Below the pieces are notes generated by a model that was not told the origin of the DNA, made no database searches, and saw nothing but the letters and a program-made list of their open reading frames with translations. From NCBI RefSeq assembly GCF_002575655.3, contig NC_053037.3, positions 147,819,207 to 147,883,206 of the forward strand: 64,000 bases of DNA. The letters are read 5' to 3'. Source of the stretch: Aegilops tauschii subsp. strangulata (taxonomy: Eukaryota > Streptophyta > Magnoliopsida > Poales > Poaceae). The translations under genes and the position numbers were made by a program. Of this stretch, positions 32,360-43,490 are shown piece by piece. Every line of letters starts with the position of its first letter. The stretch's first letter is position 1.

Positions 32360-33776
32360 ATGGCAGAACCGAGCAGCGTCCGCTGAAAGAGTGGCTGGAA
32401 TTCGCTCCCCATAGAGGTAATCAAGCTCATTGTTTCACGTGTGGACAATCTCAGTACCATGCCGCTTGCCGTGTGCTCGCCGGGGCTGTACCATTTACTC
32501 AAAGCCCTCAGGCTGCAGGTTTTTAAGCCAGCTCCTTGTTTGCTGATGCTGCCTGATCTTTAGAAATGGCGTGTCACGCAGCATAACGATCGTAGGGTGG
32601 CGAGCATCAACCCTCTTGACTGCGATCCGATCCCCGTCACCCTCAACTACATTAATGGTATGTACTGGGTCGGCATGAACACGTCTTGGATGGTGCTCAT
32701 CGACGGTGGCGGCAGCTGGATGCTCATGGAGGTCTACACCCGGCGATTGATCCCCCTTCCTTCGATTAACACTGCACTACTTTGGCACCGCGGCCCAGAA
32801 TACTCGGAATCTTACAATAGCCAACATGATACCAAGTTTGATTTGCTCAAGGTTGTAGTCTGCCAAGTGCCCACAAGATCTGCTAATTACAAAGACTTCA
32901 GGCTAATTGCATTCTTCAACCGCGGTCTTGCCTATCTAATAGGTCACTACGGTAAGTGGATAAATCTGCATGTCCATCGCAGGATCATACATCCTCCATG
33001 GTTCTCTGATGCCATTGAACACAAGGGCTTCATTTACGCTGCCGACTCCTTCTATGGCTGGACATATTGCTGGCCTACTCCAGTCATCGCTACAAACGGC
33101 TGTTACAGCAGTATGTTACTTTCCTATGATATCATGATGGCTTGCTTATATTAGTGTCAACATTTACTGAAAAAATATTCATGCTCATAACATGTTGTTC
33201 TTAAAATTGACTACATTAAGAGCCCTTTTTTATTTGACTCCAACTTGATATGATGTTGTAGGCCGCCTTGTGTCCCTACCCTTCCTAATCCCAGAACCTT
33301 TCAAAGAAAAGCGGCATGGAAGTTGCAGGTGGTTCCTGGCTCGATCATATGACGGCGAATGATTGATGATCGTTCGCACGTACCGGACATGCTGTTTCGC
33401 GGAATACAATCACAGTCACTGCAAGGTCTTTGAGAAGGATCCCAGCTTCTCTGGGCCTTCAGGAATTTTTGACTGGAGACTGGTAAGTAGCCTTGGTACA
33501 CGCTCTCTGTTTCTCAGATTGAATTATCTAATTAACCAGGAGATAACCGACGGCAAGGATCATGATGGCAGTGCGGTTTCGTTCATCAGGCAAAACTGTG
33601 TGTACACAACGTACCATGCGTCTCTGCATGCACCATACCCTGATATGTGCCGCCACGCTCTGCAGCCCAAAGTAGGAGAGAGAGGGTCGCAAGTATCAGA
33701 CTTCGACCTGCTGGCTAGAGTTTCCCCCGTCAGGCACCCATCTGGTTCAAGCCGTCAGCCAATCTCCACAACTTAA
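32360..33776 (+). pseudogene. F-box / DUF295 (KIB-type beta-propeller) pseudogene
   Basis: The ATG at 32360 begins MAEPSS. An F-box-like segment follows (WNSLPIEVIKLIVSRVDNL, then PLAVCSPGLYHLL). The propeller region starts near 32597 with VASINPLDCDPIPVTL and runs to a GTATGT donor after 33110. Exon 2 starts at 33262 after a GTTGTAG acceptor in phase and carries WFLARSYDGE, LMIVRTYRTCC, WRLVSSLGTRSLFLRLNY and IRQNCVYTTYH. This order and the SLG-x-RSLFL and NCVYT motifs fit the grass F-box/DUF295 family, predicted SCF adaptors. Three in-frame nonsense codons break it: TGA at 32384-32386, TAG at 32561-32563 and TGA at 33360-33362. Splice sites remain intact. The stop at 33774-33776 ends the family-like C terminus. 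Confidence 0.7.
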
Positions 33777-35390
33777 TAAATAGTAACGTCTAACTGAGCC
33801 AGTTAGTTAGATGCGTACTCTTGGTGTAGTAGGATCTTTATTTAGTTTGATGCATACACTTGTTCTTTTTTGGTAGCCCTTTTGTAATGATGGCTGATGT
33901 TTGGTTTGGAAGAGATAGCTGCGTCTTTACTCTTCTGGCTTGCTTACTGCTTTTGTTGCACCCCCAGCCCTGGTTGCTGCTGCTGTTTTCAATGTACAAT
34001 CAATAGTATATTTGGTCTGTTGGTTGAATAAATGTGTTGTTAGAACGAAAAACACAATGTTTTGGAAGTCGTTGCACGGTCCGTTCCTTTAGTGCCCCGT
34101 ACCGTACGTAGCGCATACTATTTTTCGAACGGAACACATTTTCCACTTGTTGATAACATGCAGCCCACTGATGAAGGCCCAATAGAGGAGCCCATAATTA
34201 ACTGGAGGGGAGGCTCTCACTTGAATCCGGCCCAGGTACATGCTCATGGTCCCCTAAACATAAATAAGTAAATAAATAAATAAAGCTAAATGCTCATGCA
34301 CCAGTTCTTTAAATTCAAGATTTAACAGGAGGATATTATTTCCTATGATAGTGTCGTTACATTTAGTCGATATAATTCTTAGGCAAAGATAGCGACCAGT
34401 CTTCTTTCTCCCACCATTTTCTTCCTGCAACCAGCGGACCCATGCAAATCGTAGTCAACGTCGTAAATAGTTCCGGTCCATTTTTATTTAAGAATGTCCA
34501 ACCTAACCCAGCACATTGGCGACAGCACTTTATCCTCCGTCTTGGTGCGCTCGCCGCGGCGCCGCCGTCCGGCCCTGTCAACATAGTGAATCGGGAGAGG
34601 ACTGTAGATGTGAGTATGATAGTACGGACCCACCAGGTCCACTCCCGAACACAAGCAAAGCGCCTCTTTTACTACTCAGATGCACCCCTCATTTTTTTAC
34701 TCTAATCCACCCTGCTGATATCTGGGACCCACATCATTTTCAACGTATAGTCAATTAACGATAGAATTGCACAAATTTTTTTGTGAGGATTTGTTCAGAG
34801 GAGCAGGCTATAAACTGGGTTGTGTGGTCTCTGTGGCCCGTCTAACAACATGACCAGCCCAGCAGTTTTTTCTTTGGGAAAATAGGTAGGCCACTATTTC
34901 TTTTTGAAGAATACCCAAGCTGGGCCTATTTGTTTTCTCTGACTTACTGGGCCACAAATCTTTCAAGACGGGGAGGGATGCATTCCGGCCTGGCCAAAGA
35001 GTTTGGTCAGTATCTGTTAAAAGTAAATGTGAAAATTAGTTTCTTTTTTTGTTTTTGTTCTTCACTGATATTTTATATTTCATTGGATTTTAACATGACA
35101 TAGTACTAATTTATTTTTAAATTTGTTTTAGTATGGCTAATAATTTTTGGATTAAGAATATTTTGTTCCCTAGCAAAAAATTGCGGATTTTCAAAATTTT
35201 GCACATTTTTAGTTCAATTTTTTAACCCTGTTACTGACCAGAAAATGGGCAGCAATTCTAAAAATGGAAAAAAGGCTGCAATAAATTCCATATGAATAAG
35301 AAAATGGGTAAAAATTATAAACATAATAGCAAATGGGTTGTACACGCCACAAATTTCGAGGATGACTTGTTTACGCAAGGCTTTGTCAGT
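33777..35390. other. Non-genic stretch
   Basis: Downstream flank of the F-box pseudogene, then AT-rich DNA with scattered phrases (CTGATATCTGGGACCCACAT at 34713) that belong to the repeat family of 35.4-37.7 kb. No coding or RNA gene is seen. Confidence 0.45.
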
Positions 35391-35667
35391 CAACACACGA
35401 TTCTAGCAATAGTGACTGTTGGATGTCCATCCAACGGCCGACGTGTTTCTTTAATCTCTGATCTTCCTGCTCCAGTCGCCTAAACTAGCGCAGGCGGGAG
35501 TGCCTGCTCCCTCCTCTTGTGGCCCGCTGTCATGCCGCGCAGGCTTCATCGGCCCACCCTACTCCCTCCGTTGGCCTGGCCGCACGCAATCAACTGCCTC
35601 CTTATTACGCGAAAAAAATGATTCCTCCCACTGACATCTGGGGTGCACCGGTTCGTAGGCTGACCTG
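35391..35667. repeat. Partial unit of the 1.25-kb repeat
   Basis: Shares GTTGGATGTCCATCCAACGG and CTCCTTATTACGCGAAAAAA wording with the two full units to the right. Confidence 0.6.
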
Positions 35668-36340
35668 TGGGCCTACTAAGTTGACGCGTACGCATGGCTT
35701 TGTTAGCTTAGTCAACAAACGATTGTAGTAGTAGTGACCGTTGGATTTGAATCGAACGGTCCTGCTGTTTCTTCAATCGCTGCTCTTCTTGCACCAACCG
35801 CCAAAACCAGCACTAGCGAGACCACCTGCTCCTGCCTCCAGTGGCCGGCTTTGCTGCCGTTGAGGCCTCAACGCCCCCTACTACTCCCACCGCTGGCCAG
35901 GCCCAGCGGCCACGGCAGGCTCACACCACAGCCGAACCAGTGAACCTTCGTACTCCTCTCCGCGTGGGCATCCACTACCGCGTCTTCCCCGGCTCCGCGT
36001 CGTCCCCTTCCTAGGCCTCGCCGTCGTCCACCGCCTTGGTGCTCTCGGCGCGCCGTGGTCAACATGGTCAACGAACGACATCCATCGGACGTGGACTTTA
36101 CGTGGAGAGGCTGACAGCTGGGTCCACGGCCGCACACAAGGAAATGCCTCCTTATTATGCGCAAAATAATGATTCCTCCACCTGACATCTGGGACCCACC
36201 AGAAGGGCCTCTGTATTTCACGAAAAAAAGTTTCCCCCGCGGACAGGTCGTACCCACTAGCTATATCTTCGCACGCAAGAAAGTGCCTCCTTATTATGCG
36301 CAAAAAATGAATACTCCTCCTACTAGCTGGGACCCAGCTT
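35668..36340. repeat. Direct repeat, unit 1 (spacing about 1.25 kb)
   Basis: Starts CTGTGGGCCTACTAAGTTGA and contains CCGAACCAGTGAACC, CTCCTCTCCGCGTGGGCATC, CACCGCCTTGGTGCTCTCGG, TACGTGGAGAGGCTGACAGC and CAAAATAATGATTCCTCCAC. All recur in the same order in 36918-37500. The module TGCCTCCTTATTATGCGC-AAAA-ATGA-TTCCTCC also occurs separately several times. It is probably internal or subterminal DNA of a CACTA element, given the end at 39207. Confidence 0.75.
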
Positions 36341-36917
36341 ATTGGGAGGCTAACCTGTGGGCCTACTAAGTTGACGGGGACGGAGGGCTTTGTCAACTTA
36401 GTCAATATGAACAATTGTTTCGTTGGATTTTTAAGTAATACAAATTTATATTGAAATTGTATTTAATCTGACTAGAAATTTCGGGATAAAAATATTACGG
36501 ATCCCATCAAAATATGGGATATTTTATTGAATTCTATTTTGAACGGTTGGTTGAAATTATTAATCGTTGTCCTAGCTACAAAATGGGCTGTACTTTTAAA
36601 AAACTGTAGATGGGCTGTAGTAAATTTCATTAGAATTCAAAAATGGGCTGTACATTCTTACAAATCTCAAATGGGCTATAAGTTCTCTGCCACACACTTG
36701 TGGGCCTACTAAGTTGACGCGTCCCCTAAAAAAAAATAAGTTGACGCGTATGCAAGGCTTTGTCAACTTATAGTCAACACACGGTTCTAGCAGCAGTGGC
36801 CGTTGGATGTCCATCCAACAGATGTCGCGCTTCTTCTTAAATCTCAAATATTCTAACTTCACCCGCCTAAAAAATAATTCCTCCCCCTGACATCTAGGGC
36901 GCACTGTTTCGGAGGCT
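36341..36917. other. AT-rich spacer with repeated short units
   Basis: Several AAATGGGCTGTA words and two GGGCCTACTAAGTTGACG words between the direct-repeat units. No gene. Confidence 0.5.
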
Positions 36918-37500
36918 GACCTGTGGGCCTACTAAGTTGACGCGTACCAAGGGCTTTGTCAATTTAGTCAATATAAACGATTGTAGCTACAGTGATCGTA
37001 CGATGTCCATCCAACGGTCGTCGTGCTTCTTCAACCTCTGGTCTTCATGCTCCAGCCACCCAAAGTAGCACCGTTGGTGCCGCCTGCTCCTGCCTCCTGT
37101 GGCCGGCTGTGCTGCCGCAGAGGCCTCATCGCCCCTACTACTCCCACCGCTGGCCAGGCCATCCCTCCACTCACCCACACCCCCTGTTATTCTGCGGTGA
37201 CGGCAACCTCACACCGCAGCCGAACCAGTGAACCCTCGTACTCCTCTCCGCGTGGGCATCCACTACCGCGCCTTCCCCGGCTCTGCGTTGTTCCCTTCCT
37301 AGGCCTCGCCGTCGTCCACCGCCTTGGTGCTCTCGGCGTGGCGTGGTCAATGTGGTAAACGAACGACTTCCATCGGAAGAGTACTGTACGTGGAGAGGCT
37401 GACAGCTGGGCCCACGGCCGCAACAAGGAAGTGCCTCCTTATTACGCGCAAAATAATGATTCCTCCACCTGACAGTAGGGACCCACCGGACAGGCCACCG
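36918..37500. repeat. Direct repeat, unit 2
   Basis: Second copy of 35668-36340, with scattered substitutions and small indels, for example an extra CACTCACCCACACCCCC stretch near 37160. Confidence 0.75.
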
Positions 37501-38089
37501 TATTTCACGAAAAAAACTTTTCCCCCTGACTACTGGGACCCATCAGCTACATCTTCGCGTGCAAGGAAGTGCGTCCATATTACGGGCAAAAAAATGATTC
37601 GCCCCCTGACTGCTAGGACCCACCAGCTACATCTTTGCACACAAGGAAGTGCCTGATAGTCGGGACCCACCTGGTCGAAGCGTATTAGCGTTGTCATTCT
37701 GGTCGCGAATGTGTACGTACATACTGGTCGATCGGTCTATTTGCAGGCTGCAGTGATGAACCGTGGCCGAGTAAGGAAGGGCGCATGTCATAGTAGAGGC
37801 GCGGACGTAGCATGTACACGTACGTACAGCAGACAGGGTGCAAGAAAGTAAATACGACCACGTACGTACATACGGGCGGGGTCTCGAATGCCTACTCGCG
37901 CATACGTACGGCCAGGTCTCGTGTACATGGCTGGGTCGGAACAGAGAAACTGTGTCGTCTTCATGTTCATCGGGGGGCAACGGAACGCGTGCTGTTCATC
38001 GGGAGCCAACCAGCTTGGATGGAACAGCCGAAGGAGACGAGGCCTGGCGTACGAGGAAACGGCCTTGTGTTCGACCGGCCACGATCGAA
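37501..38089. other. CACTA subterminal region with CGTACGTA words
   Basis: Further TGATTC-CCCCTGACT modules to 37670, then repeated CGTACGTACATAC wording and GGGGGGCAAC. Overlapping open frames in three phases arise from repeat structure and are not called. Confidence 0.45.
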
Positions 38090-38710
38090 ACGGGATCCTG
38101 TTCATCAGGAGGGGTATGGCGTACCGCAAAACGGAGGAAACGGACTTCTCTTGGACCTCCTACGGTCGAAACGGGGTCCTGTTGATCGTGAGGGGTGCGG
38201 CGTACCGCAAAACGGAGGAAACAGGCTTGCGTTGGAGCCCTACGGTCGAAACGGAGGTCCTGTTCATCGGGAGGGGTATGGCATATCGCAAAAAGGGACT
38301 CCACAGGATATTGTTCATCTCCACCGTCGACCTCCTCCAGCCTCCACGGGCTACTGTTCATCCACCGTCGACCTCCTCCAGCCTCCACCTGCGACTGTTC
38401 ATCCAAGGGCTTCTGTTCATCCAGCCTCCACCGCTCCTCCACCGGCTACTGTTCAACCAACCCTCTCCACGCGGTCCTGTTCAACCACCCCTCCTTGGGA
38501 TACTGTTCATCCAGCCGTCCACCGGCTACTATTCAACTAGCCCTCCACGGGGTCGTCCTATTCACCCAGCCCTCCACCGGCTCGATTGATCAGGGTCCTG
38601 TTCATCCAGCGGCAATGGCCTCTACTACCACGGGGCCTGTTCATCCAACCCCCCACCGGGAACTGTTCATCCAAACCCCCCTAACAACACTCACTGTTCA
38701 TCAAGAGGCA
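38090..38710. repeat. Array of CTGTTCATC motifs
   Basis: At least 14 spaced occurrences of (A/C)CTGTTCATC or close variants, typically 20-45 bp apart. They are embedded first in three repeats of about 80 bp (GCGTACCGCAAAACGGAGGA) and then in CTCCACC-rich spacers. This looks like the subterminal binding-site array of a CACTA 3' end. It differs completely in sequence from the GGCCCA array at 8150-8960. Confidence 0.7.
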
Positions 38711-38869
38711 GGATCGATCGGCTTCAGTTAGCAGCAGTAGCGAAGGAATCGCTCGGGTTCAGTTAACAGCAAGGGATCGATCGCTCGAGGGTTCAGTAAC
38801 GTAGCTAGTGCAATCGCTCGGGTTCAGTTAGAGCCCAACGCCTCGCTCGAGTTTAGTTAGAGCACAACG
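38711..38869. repeat. GGTTCAGTTA motif cluster
   Basis: Five copies of GGTTCAGTTA or near variants, each preceded by a CGCTCG word, between the CTGTTCATC array and the CACTA terminus. Confidence 0.65.
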
Positions 38870-39207
38870 CCTCGCACACACGCACGTACGTGTACGAGAG
38901 AAACGCGCATCGCTCGGCCCCCGACCACCCACCGTAACCGGGAACTCCCCGATATTTTCCTCGCCCTCACTTCTACCACGGTTTTTTCTGTCATGCACGG
39001 CCCAAAGAATGTCATGCAGCTGCGTGTCCGGCCCGCCCAGGACGAAAAGCCCATTTTCTATCATGATTTTTTATCATAGAAGTAGGATCCCACCACATCT
39101 ATGATGCTACCGGGTTTTGCCACAATTATCGTCATAGAAGTGTCATAAGCATGACAGAAAAAATTCGTTTGGCCCAAAATGTCACGGATGTGTCTTTTTT
39201 TGTAGTG
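38870..39207. mobile_element. CACTA transposon 3' terminus
   Basis: The outermost bases on the minus strand read CACTACAAAAAAAGACACAT, the En/Spm-type terminus, with subterminal TGTCATG and ATGATAAA hairpin words. Immediately outside (39208 onward) is a copia LTR in minus orientation, which this end interrupts. Confidence 0.75.
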
Positions 39208-39692
39208 GAAGGGAAACAGAGAGTTTGCAGTCCCATCTCAGTGAGCCGAGATCCCTATCGACGAGACCGAATTGATTACGGTTTCTGGCAGTGGCTATGT
39301 CAAGTGAATTCGGTGGTGCCGGATAGATCAAATCGGTGGGGCCGAGTTTGACTTGTTTAGGACATATGTGGAAATGAGAAAGTGGTTGAGGGATTTTGGA
39401 GCATATCACTAATCATTTTGAGCAAGCAAGCCATTAAGCAACACCTCATCCCCTTTTAATAGTATTGACTTTTCCTATGGACTCAATGTGATCTTGGATC
39501 ACTAAAATGAAAATGTAGAGTCTTGATCTTTTGCCAATATGTGTCCTTTGCATTTTGAGGGGTCCACATCTCTAGTCCATGCCATGCCAATCATTGAACT
39601 TTCTAAAATGATTATCTTGAATGGATATTAGTTCAATGAGCTATATGTTGTTAAGAATTACCAAAACCACCCAGGGATTAGTTGCACTTTCA
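39208..39692 (-). mobile_element. Partial copia LTR (SIRE/Maximus-like), interrupted
   Basis: In minus orientation it begins at 39692 with TGAAAGTGCAACTAATCCC. It then follows the same order as the LTR at 61653 (GGGTGGTTTTGGTAATT, GGAAAAGTCAATACT, TAGCCACTGCCAGAAACC). It stops at 39208, where the CACTA end begins. It lies inside an Angela LTR fragment. Confidence 0.75.
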
Positions 39693-40440
39693 GTTCCTAC
39701 ATATTCTACGAAGATCTTTATCGGTCAAACCATAATGACAACATACGTTATTCCCTTTGTCATCGGTATGTTACTTGCCAGAGTTTCGATCGTCGGTATC
39801 TTCATACCTAGTTCAATCTTGTTACCGGCAAGTCTCTTTACTCGTTCCGTAATGCATCATCCCACAACTAACTCATTAGTCACATTGCTTGCAAGGCTTA
39901 TCATGATGTGCCTTACGGAGAGGGCCTAGAGATACCTCTGCGATACTCGGAGTGACAAATCCTAATCTCGATCTATGCCAATCCAACAAACACCTTCGGA
40001 GGTACCTGTAGAGCATCTTTATAATCACCCAATTACATTGTGACGTTTGATAGCACACAAGGTATTCCTCCGGTATCCGGGAGTTGCGTAATGTCATAGT
40101 CAAAGGAATATGTATATGACATGAAAAAAGCAATAGCAGTAAAACTAAACGATCAACGTGCTAAGCTAACGGATGGGTCTTGTCCATCACATCATTCTCC
40201 TAATGATGTGATCCTATTCATCAAATGGCAACACACGTCTTTGGTTAGGAAACTTAACCATCTTTGATTAACGAGCTAGTCTAGTAGAGGCTTACTAGGG
40301 ACACAGTGTTTTGTCTATGTATCCACAATGTACCAAGTTTTCTGTTAATACAATTCTAGTATGAATAATAAACATTTATCATGATATAAGGAAATATAAA
40401 ATAACAACTTTATTATTGCCTCTAGGGCATATTTCCTTCA
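39693..40440 (-). mobile_element. Angela LTR 5' fragment
   Basis: The minus strand begins at 40440 with TGAAGGAAATATGCCCTAG and follows the first about 750 bp of the solo LTR at 23847-25570. It stops at the edge of the inserted copia LTR. GTTCC at 39693-39697 is a candidate half of that insertion's 5-bp target duplication. Confidence 0.85.
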
Positions 40441-41409
40441 ATTCACAAGTAGGAAGAGGTAAGGAGTTGCACATCGACTAAATATATAGTTGGCTTTAAC
40501 AACAGACTAAATTGCACATATCATTGGTAGTGGAGATGGGGCAGGGTGTGCAAATACTAAAAAACTACACATCCACAAGTAGGGAGGAGGGTTGCACATC
40601 AACTACTAGGTAGTTGGTCGGGGCAGTAGACTAGTTGCACATCAGGATGTCATGATTGCTAGGTTGCAAACAAAAAGGAATTTGGCTCATGCAGCTCCAA
40701 AAATTAGTTTTGAAAAAAAAGCTGCACCATACAGTACTAAAGTTGCACAATGCAGTACTAAAGTTGCACCATATAGCACCAAAGTTGGCATCAAAAAAAT
40801 TGTCAAAACATATGCATGCAGGATCTAGTTTGAAAGATCTCGTCGCGAGGAATCCAACGGTGAAACGGATCTAAATTTTGACGCACAGTTTGAAAAATAT
40901 GGCTTTTTAAAAATTTGAAAACCCAAAATAATTGCACAAAGATTTGTTCTTTTCCTTCCGATGTGACCAGTCTAACCACATGTATTAGCACACAAAAAAT
41001 TATACATGCATGCGAGTGATGGAGCGGCCACTCGTTCTCTCCAATGAGCACGCACACTTTTAAGATTTAAAAAAAAAAATTATGCACTACTAAAGTACAG
41101 TTGGCAGATTCGTCTCACCTCATCCCTATTTTTTTCTCACCACAACCCCATTCACGCTTGGTTTTCTGGGAAAAAGAAGTTGGTAACCCGAACCGATACT
41201 GCACAACAAGAATCGTATGAACCAAATCGATATTTTCTTTCCTTGTCTTACTCATTCCCTTGAAACAAAAATGACATCCATTAATTTATGAAAAGTATCA
41301 TGTAGCATTGGATGAAGGGAAACTCTTCGGTTCCTCCGACTAATCTTTCTGCGCGCATCCATCGCCTTTATGACCGTCGGATGTTTCTTTAATCAGATGG
41401 CTCGAAACT
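40441..41409. other. Non-genic stretch
   Basis: AT-rich with repeated GTTGCACAT words and a short tandem repeat at 40721-40783. No gene is seen. Confidence 0.45.
40721..40783. repeat. 21-bp tandem repeat, three units
   Basis: Three units of G(C/T)TGCACnATnnAGnACnAAA at 40721, 40742 and 40763. Confidence 0.8.
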
Positions 41410-42110
41410 ATCCTTTTTCCCACAGTCTAGCTTTGCAACTGGACCATTGTTGCAATTTTTGCCTCCACAACAACTAGCTTATTGCAAGATCTGGATTCCC
41501 ACGGCCTCCAGACACACGCGCCAGTAGACACGTCGGCGCCGGCGTGGACGAGCATGTTCTCCTCCTTCATCGCCCATCTCCTCCTCCTTTCTCTCCTCCC
41601 TCGACGGGCCCGACCCACTCTCATGCTCCATCTCCTCGGTCGTTGGTCTCTTATCGACGGCCGCTCGATGACCTCGTCCGAGCCGCCTCCCGACGGATCT
41701 GCGCCGCTCCAGCAAGATCGACGCCGCATTACCTTGGCAGTCTTTGCCCCTCGGTCGTCCCCGACGTCGCCTGCGTCTGATGCTGCTGGACGGCGTGTAG
41801 TGGGATCCACAATTGATTTTTGTCTTCTGCAACAACGTGTTTTTGTAACAAGACTCTTGTTGCAAAATGGCTCTTGTTGCAACAAATTAAGAGGAAAAAT
41901 AGTTTTTTGTTGCAACATGGACTTTATTGCGAATAATTTCTGCAATTGGACCTCTGTGGCAGAGAATACTGCAGCAACACATTCGTTGCAAAGATGACGG
42001 ATCACGCACGGACATCCGCGGCTTCATCCAATGGTTAGGGAGGCGGCCGATCTTTTAACTTTATCCGCCGGCAGACGCGTAGCATCGCCCTTGGATGAAA
42101 TGATCATATT
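41410..42110. repeat. TTGCAAC-rich repetitive unit with GC-rich core
   Basis: The ends are rich in TTGCAAC and GTTGCAA words (CAACTGGACCATTGTTGCAA at the left, CTGCAATTGGACCTCTG and TTGTTGCAACATGG at the right) around a GC-rich core. Open frames run across the core on both strands but none has a recognisable domain. It is probably a non-autonomous DNA element with gene-derived filler. Confidence 0.4.
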
Positions 42111-42480
42111 AATTATGCAGAGTATCATTCTTTTTCGGTTTTCACAATAGCAGGTAGTGCGGTTAAATATCTCAAGCGGGGATCAATTTAATTCAGGTAA
42201 AGTATCATTTATGTGGGCTCCTCTTATAAACCATAGTCCCATTTTCATCATCTTCATGATCTGCCACATGATTCTATGTGACAACATCGAAGTGGGATGA
42301 GCCATAGAAAAAAATACTCATGGTCACGACGTATCTGTTGAGGCACTCATAATTGGTATTGAAAATCACTATTATATGTTTGCCCCCATTGCAACACATG
42401 GATAAATAGCTAGTATACAAGTAAAGTCTAGTTGTGGCTTAAAATCAACTCATAGAAAAAAGTTTACGGCAATAATTACA
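42111..42480. other. Non-genic stretch
   Basis: AT-rich, without element ends or conserved frames that I can support. Confidence 0.4.
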
Positions 42481-43490
42481 ATTCACCGCAACAATTACAA
42501 ATAGAATTGATTAGAAGCTGAGAGCAACGGGCTAAGCACCTTCAACAATGGAGCGATAAGTGGATTGGCAGTGTCAAGATGCAGATTGCGATTGCGCTCA
42601 TCGACTTGATGTGGCCTCGGACTCGCGAAGTCTATCTTCGAAGGAAATTGGGTTGCAAGGGACTCTCAAACTTAAGCTGTTGGATATATGTTCTTTGGAA
42701 TGATCGAGCGCGCGACAAAAGTCGAGGCTACTATGGCTTAGGCAAGGAGATGCCAACACACAATTTTTCCGCCAACATGCTAGTAATCACAGGAGGAGGA
42801 ACACGATAACAATATTACAAAGCAATGGCAAAATCTTAACGGGACAAGAGCAAATTGCCAAGGCGGTTGATGACTATTATGAGGCAATTCTGGCCACAAT
42901 CCCCGAGCATGCACATTCGCTCAAACTTGATGCGCGTGCATCTGTTCATGCTAAACCTTGGGTGCCATTCACTCGTGAGGAGGTCGAGAAGATAATAAAA
43001 GTATGCCACCGAGTCGCGCTCCTTGCCCAGATGGGTTCACTGGGCATTTTTACAGTGTGTGCTGGACCATCATCAAAGGAGATTTCATGAAGCCCTTGTG
43101 GCTTTTTACCGTGGTGACATGCGTGGGCTCCCGGCCATCAACAAGGTCTTGGTCTCTCTTTTGCCCAAGAATGATGGGGCAAGCGAGTCGAGGGACTTCC
43201 ACCATGTCAGTTTAATTCACGGGGTTGTGAAAATCTTTGACAAGATATTGGCCACCAGGCTAGCGGAAGATCTGCCGAGATTGGTGAGGATACACCGAAG
43301 TGCCTTCGTTAGGGGAAGATCGATACATAAAAATTTTATGCTCGTTCAAGCCTTCAAGGCACGGTGAGAAGGTTGCACACACTCAAGAATCCCATGCCGA
43401 TGCTAAAACTGGATGTATCCAAAGCGTCCGACTAAGTTCAGTGGCCCTTTCTCGTCGAGGTCTTGCGGCAAATGGGTTTTGGCACTAGGT
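42481..43490 (+). pseudogene. LINE (L1-type) reverse-transcriptase fragment
   Basis: Across three frames the plus strand encodes parts of a plant LINE ORF2: a linker (EQIAKAVDDYYEAIL, WVPFTREEVEKIIK), then PDGFTGHFYSVCWTIIK, LVAFYRGDMRGLPAINKVL, SLLPKNDGASESRDF, VKIFDKILATRLAEDLPRLV and SAFVRGRSIHKNFMLVQ. These are the N-terminal reverse-transcriptase blocks in order. Frames change near 42997, 43093 and 43362. The catalytic YxDD block is absent, so the copy is truncated at 3' as well. No endonuclease domain or poly-A tail was seen. Confidence 0.7.

Noticed and set aside
37812..38731. Overlapping plus-strand open frames of 178-242 codons
   Set aside because: Three frames are open together because of repeated units in the CTGTTCATC array; repeats in the products mirror the DNA repeat.
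7716..39207. Single 31.5-kb CACTA element spanning both CACTA termini
   Set aside because: Outside trinucleotides do not match and the copia LTR interrupted at 39207 has no counterpart left of 7716.
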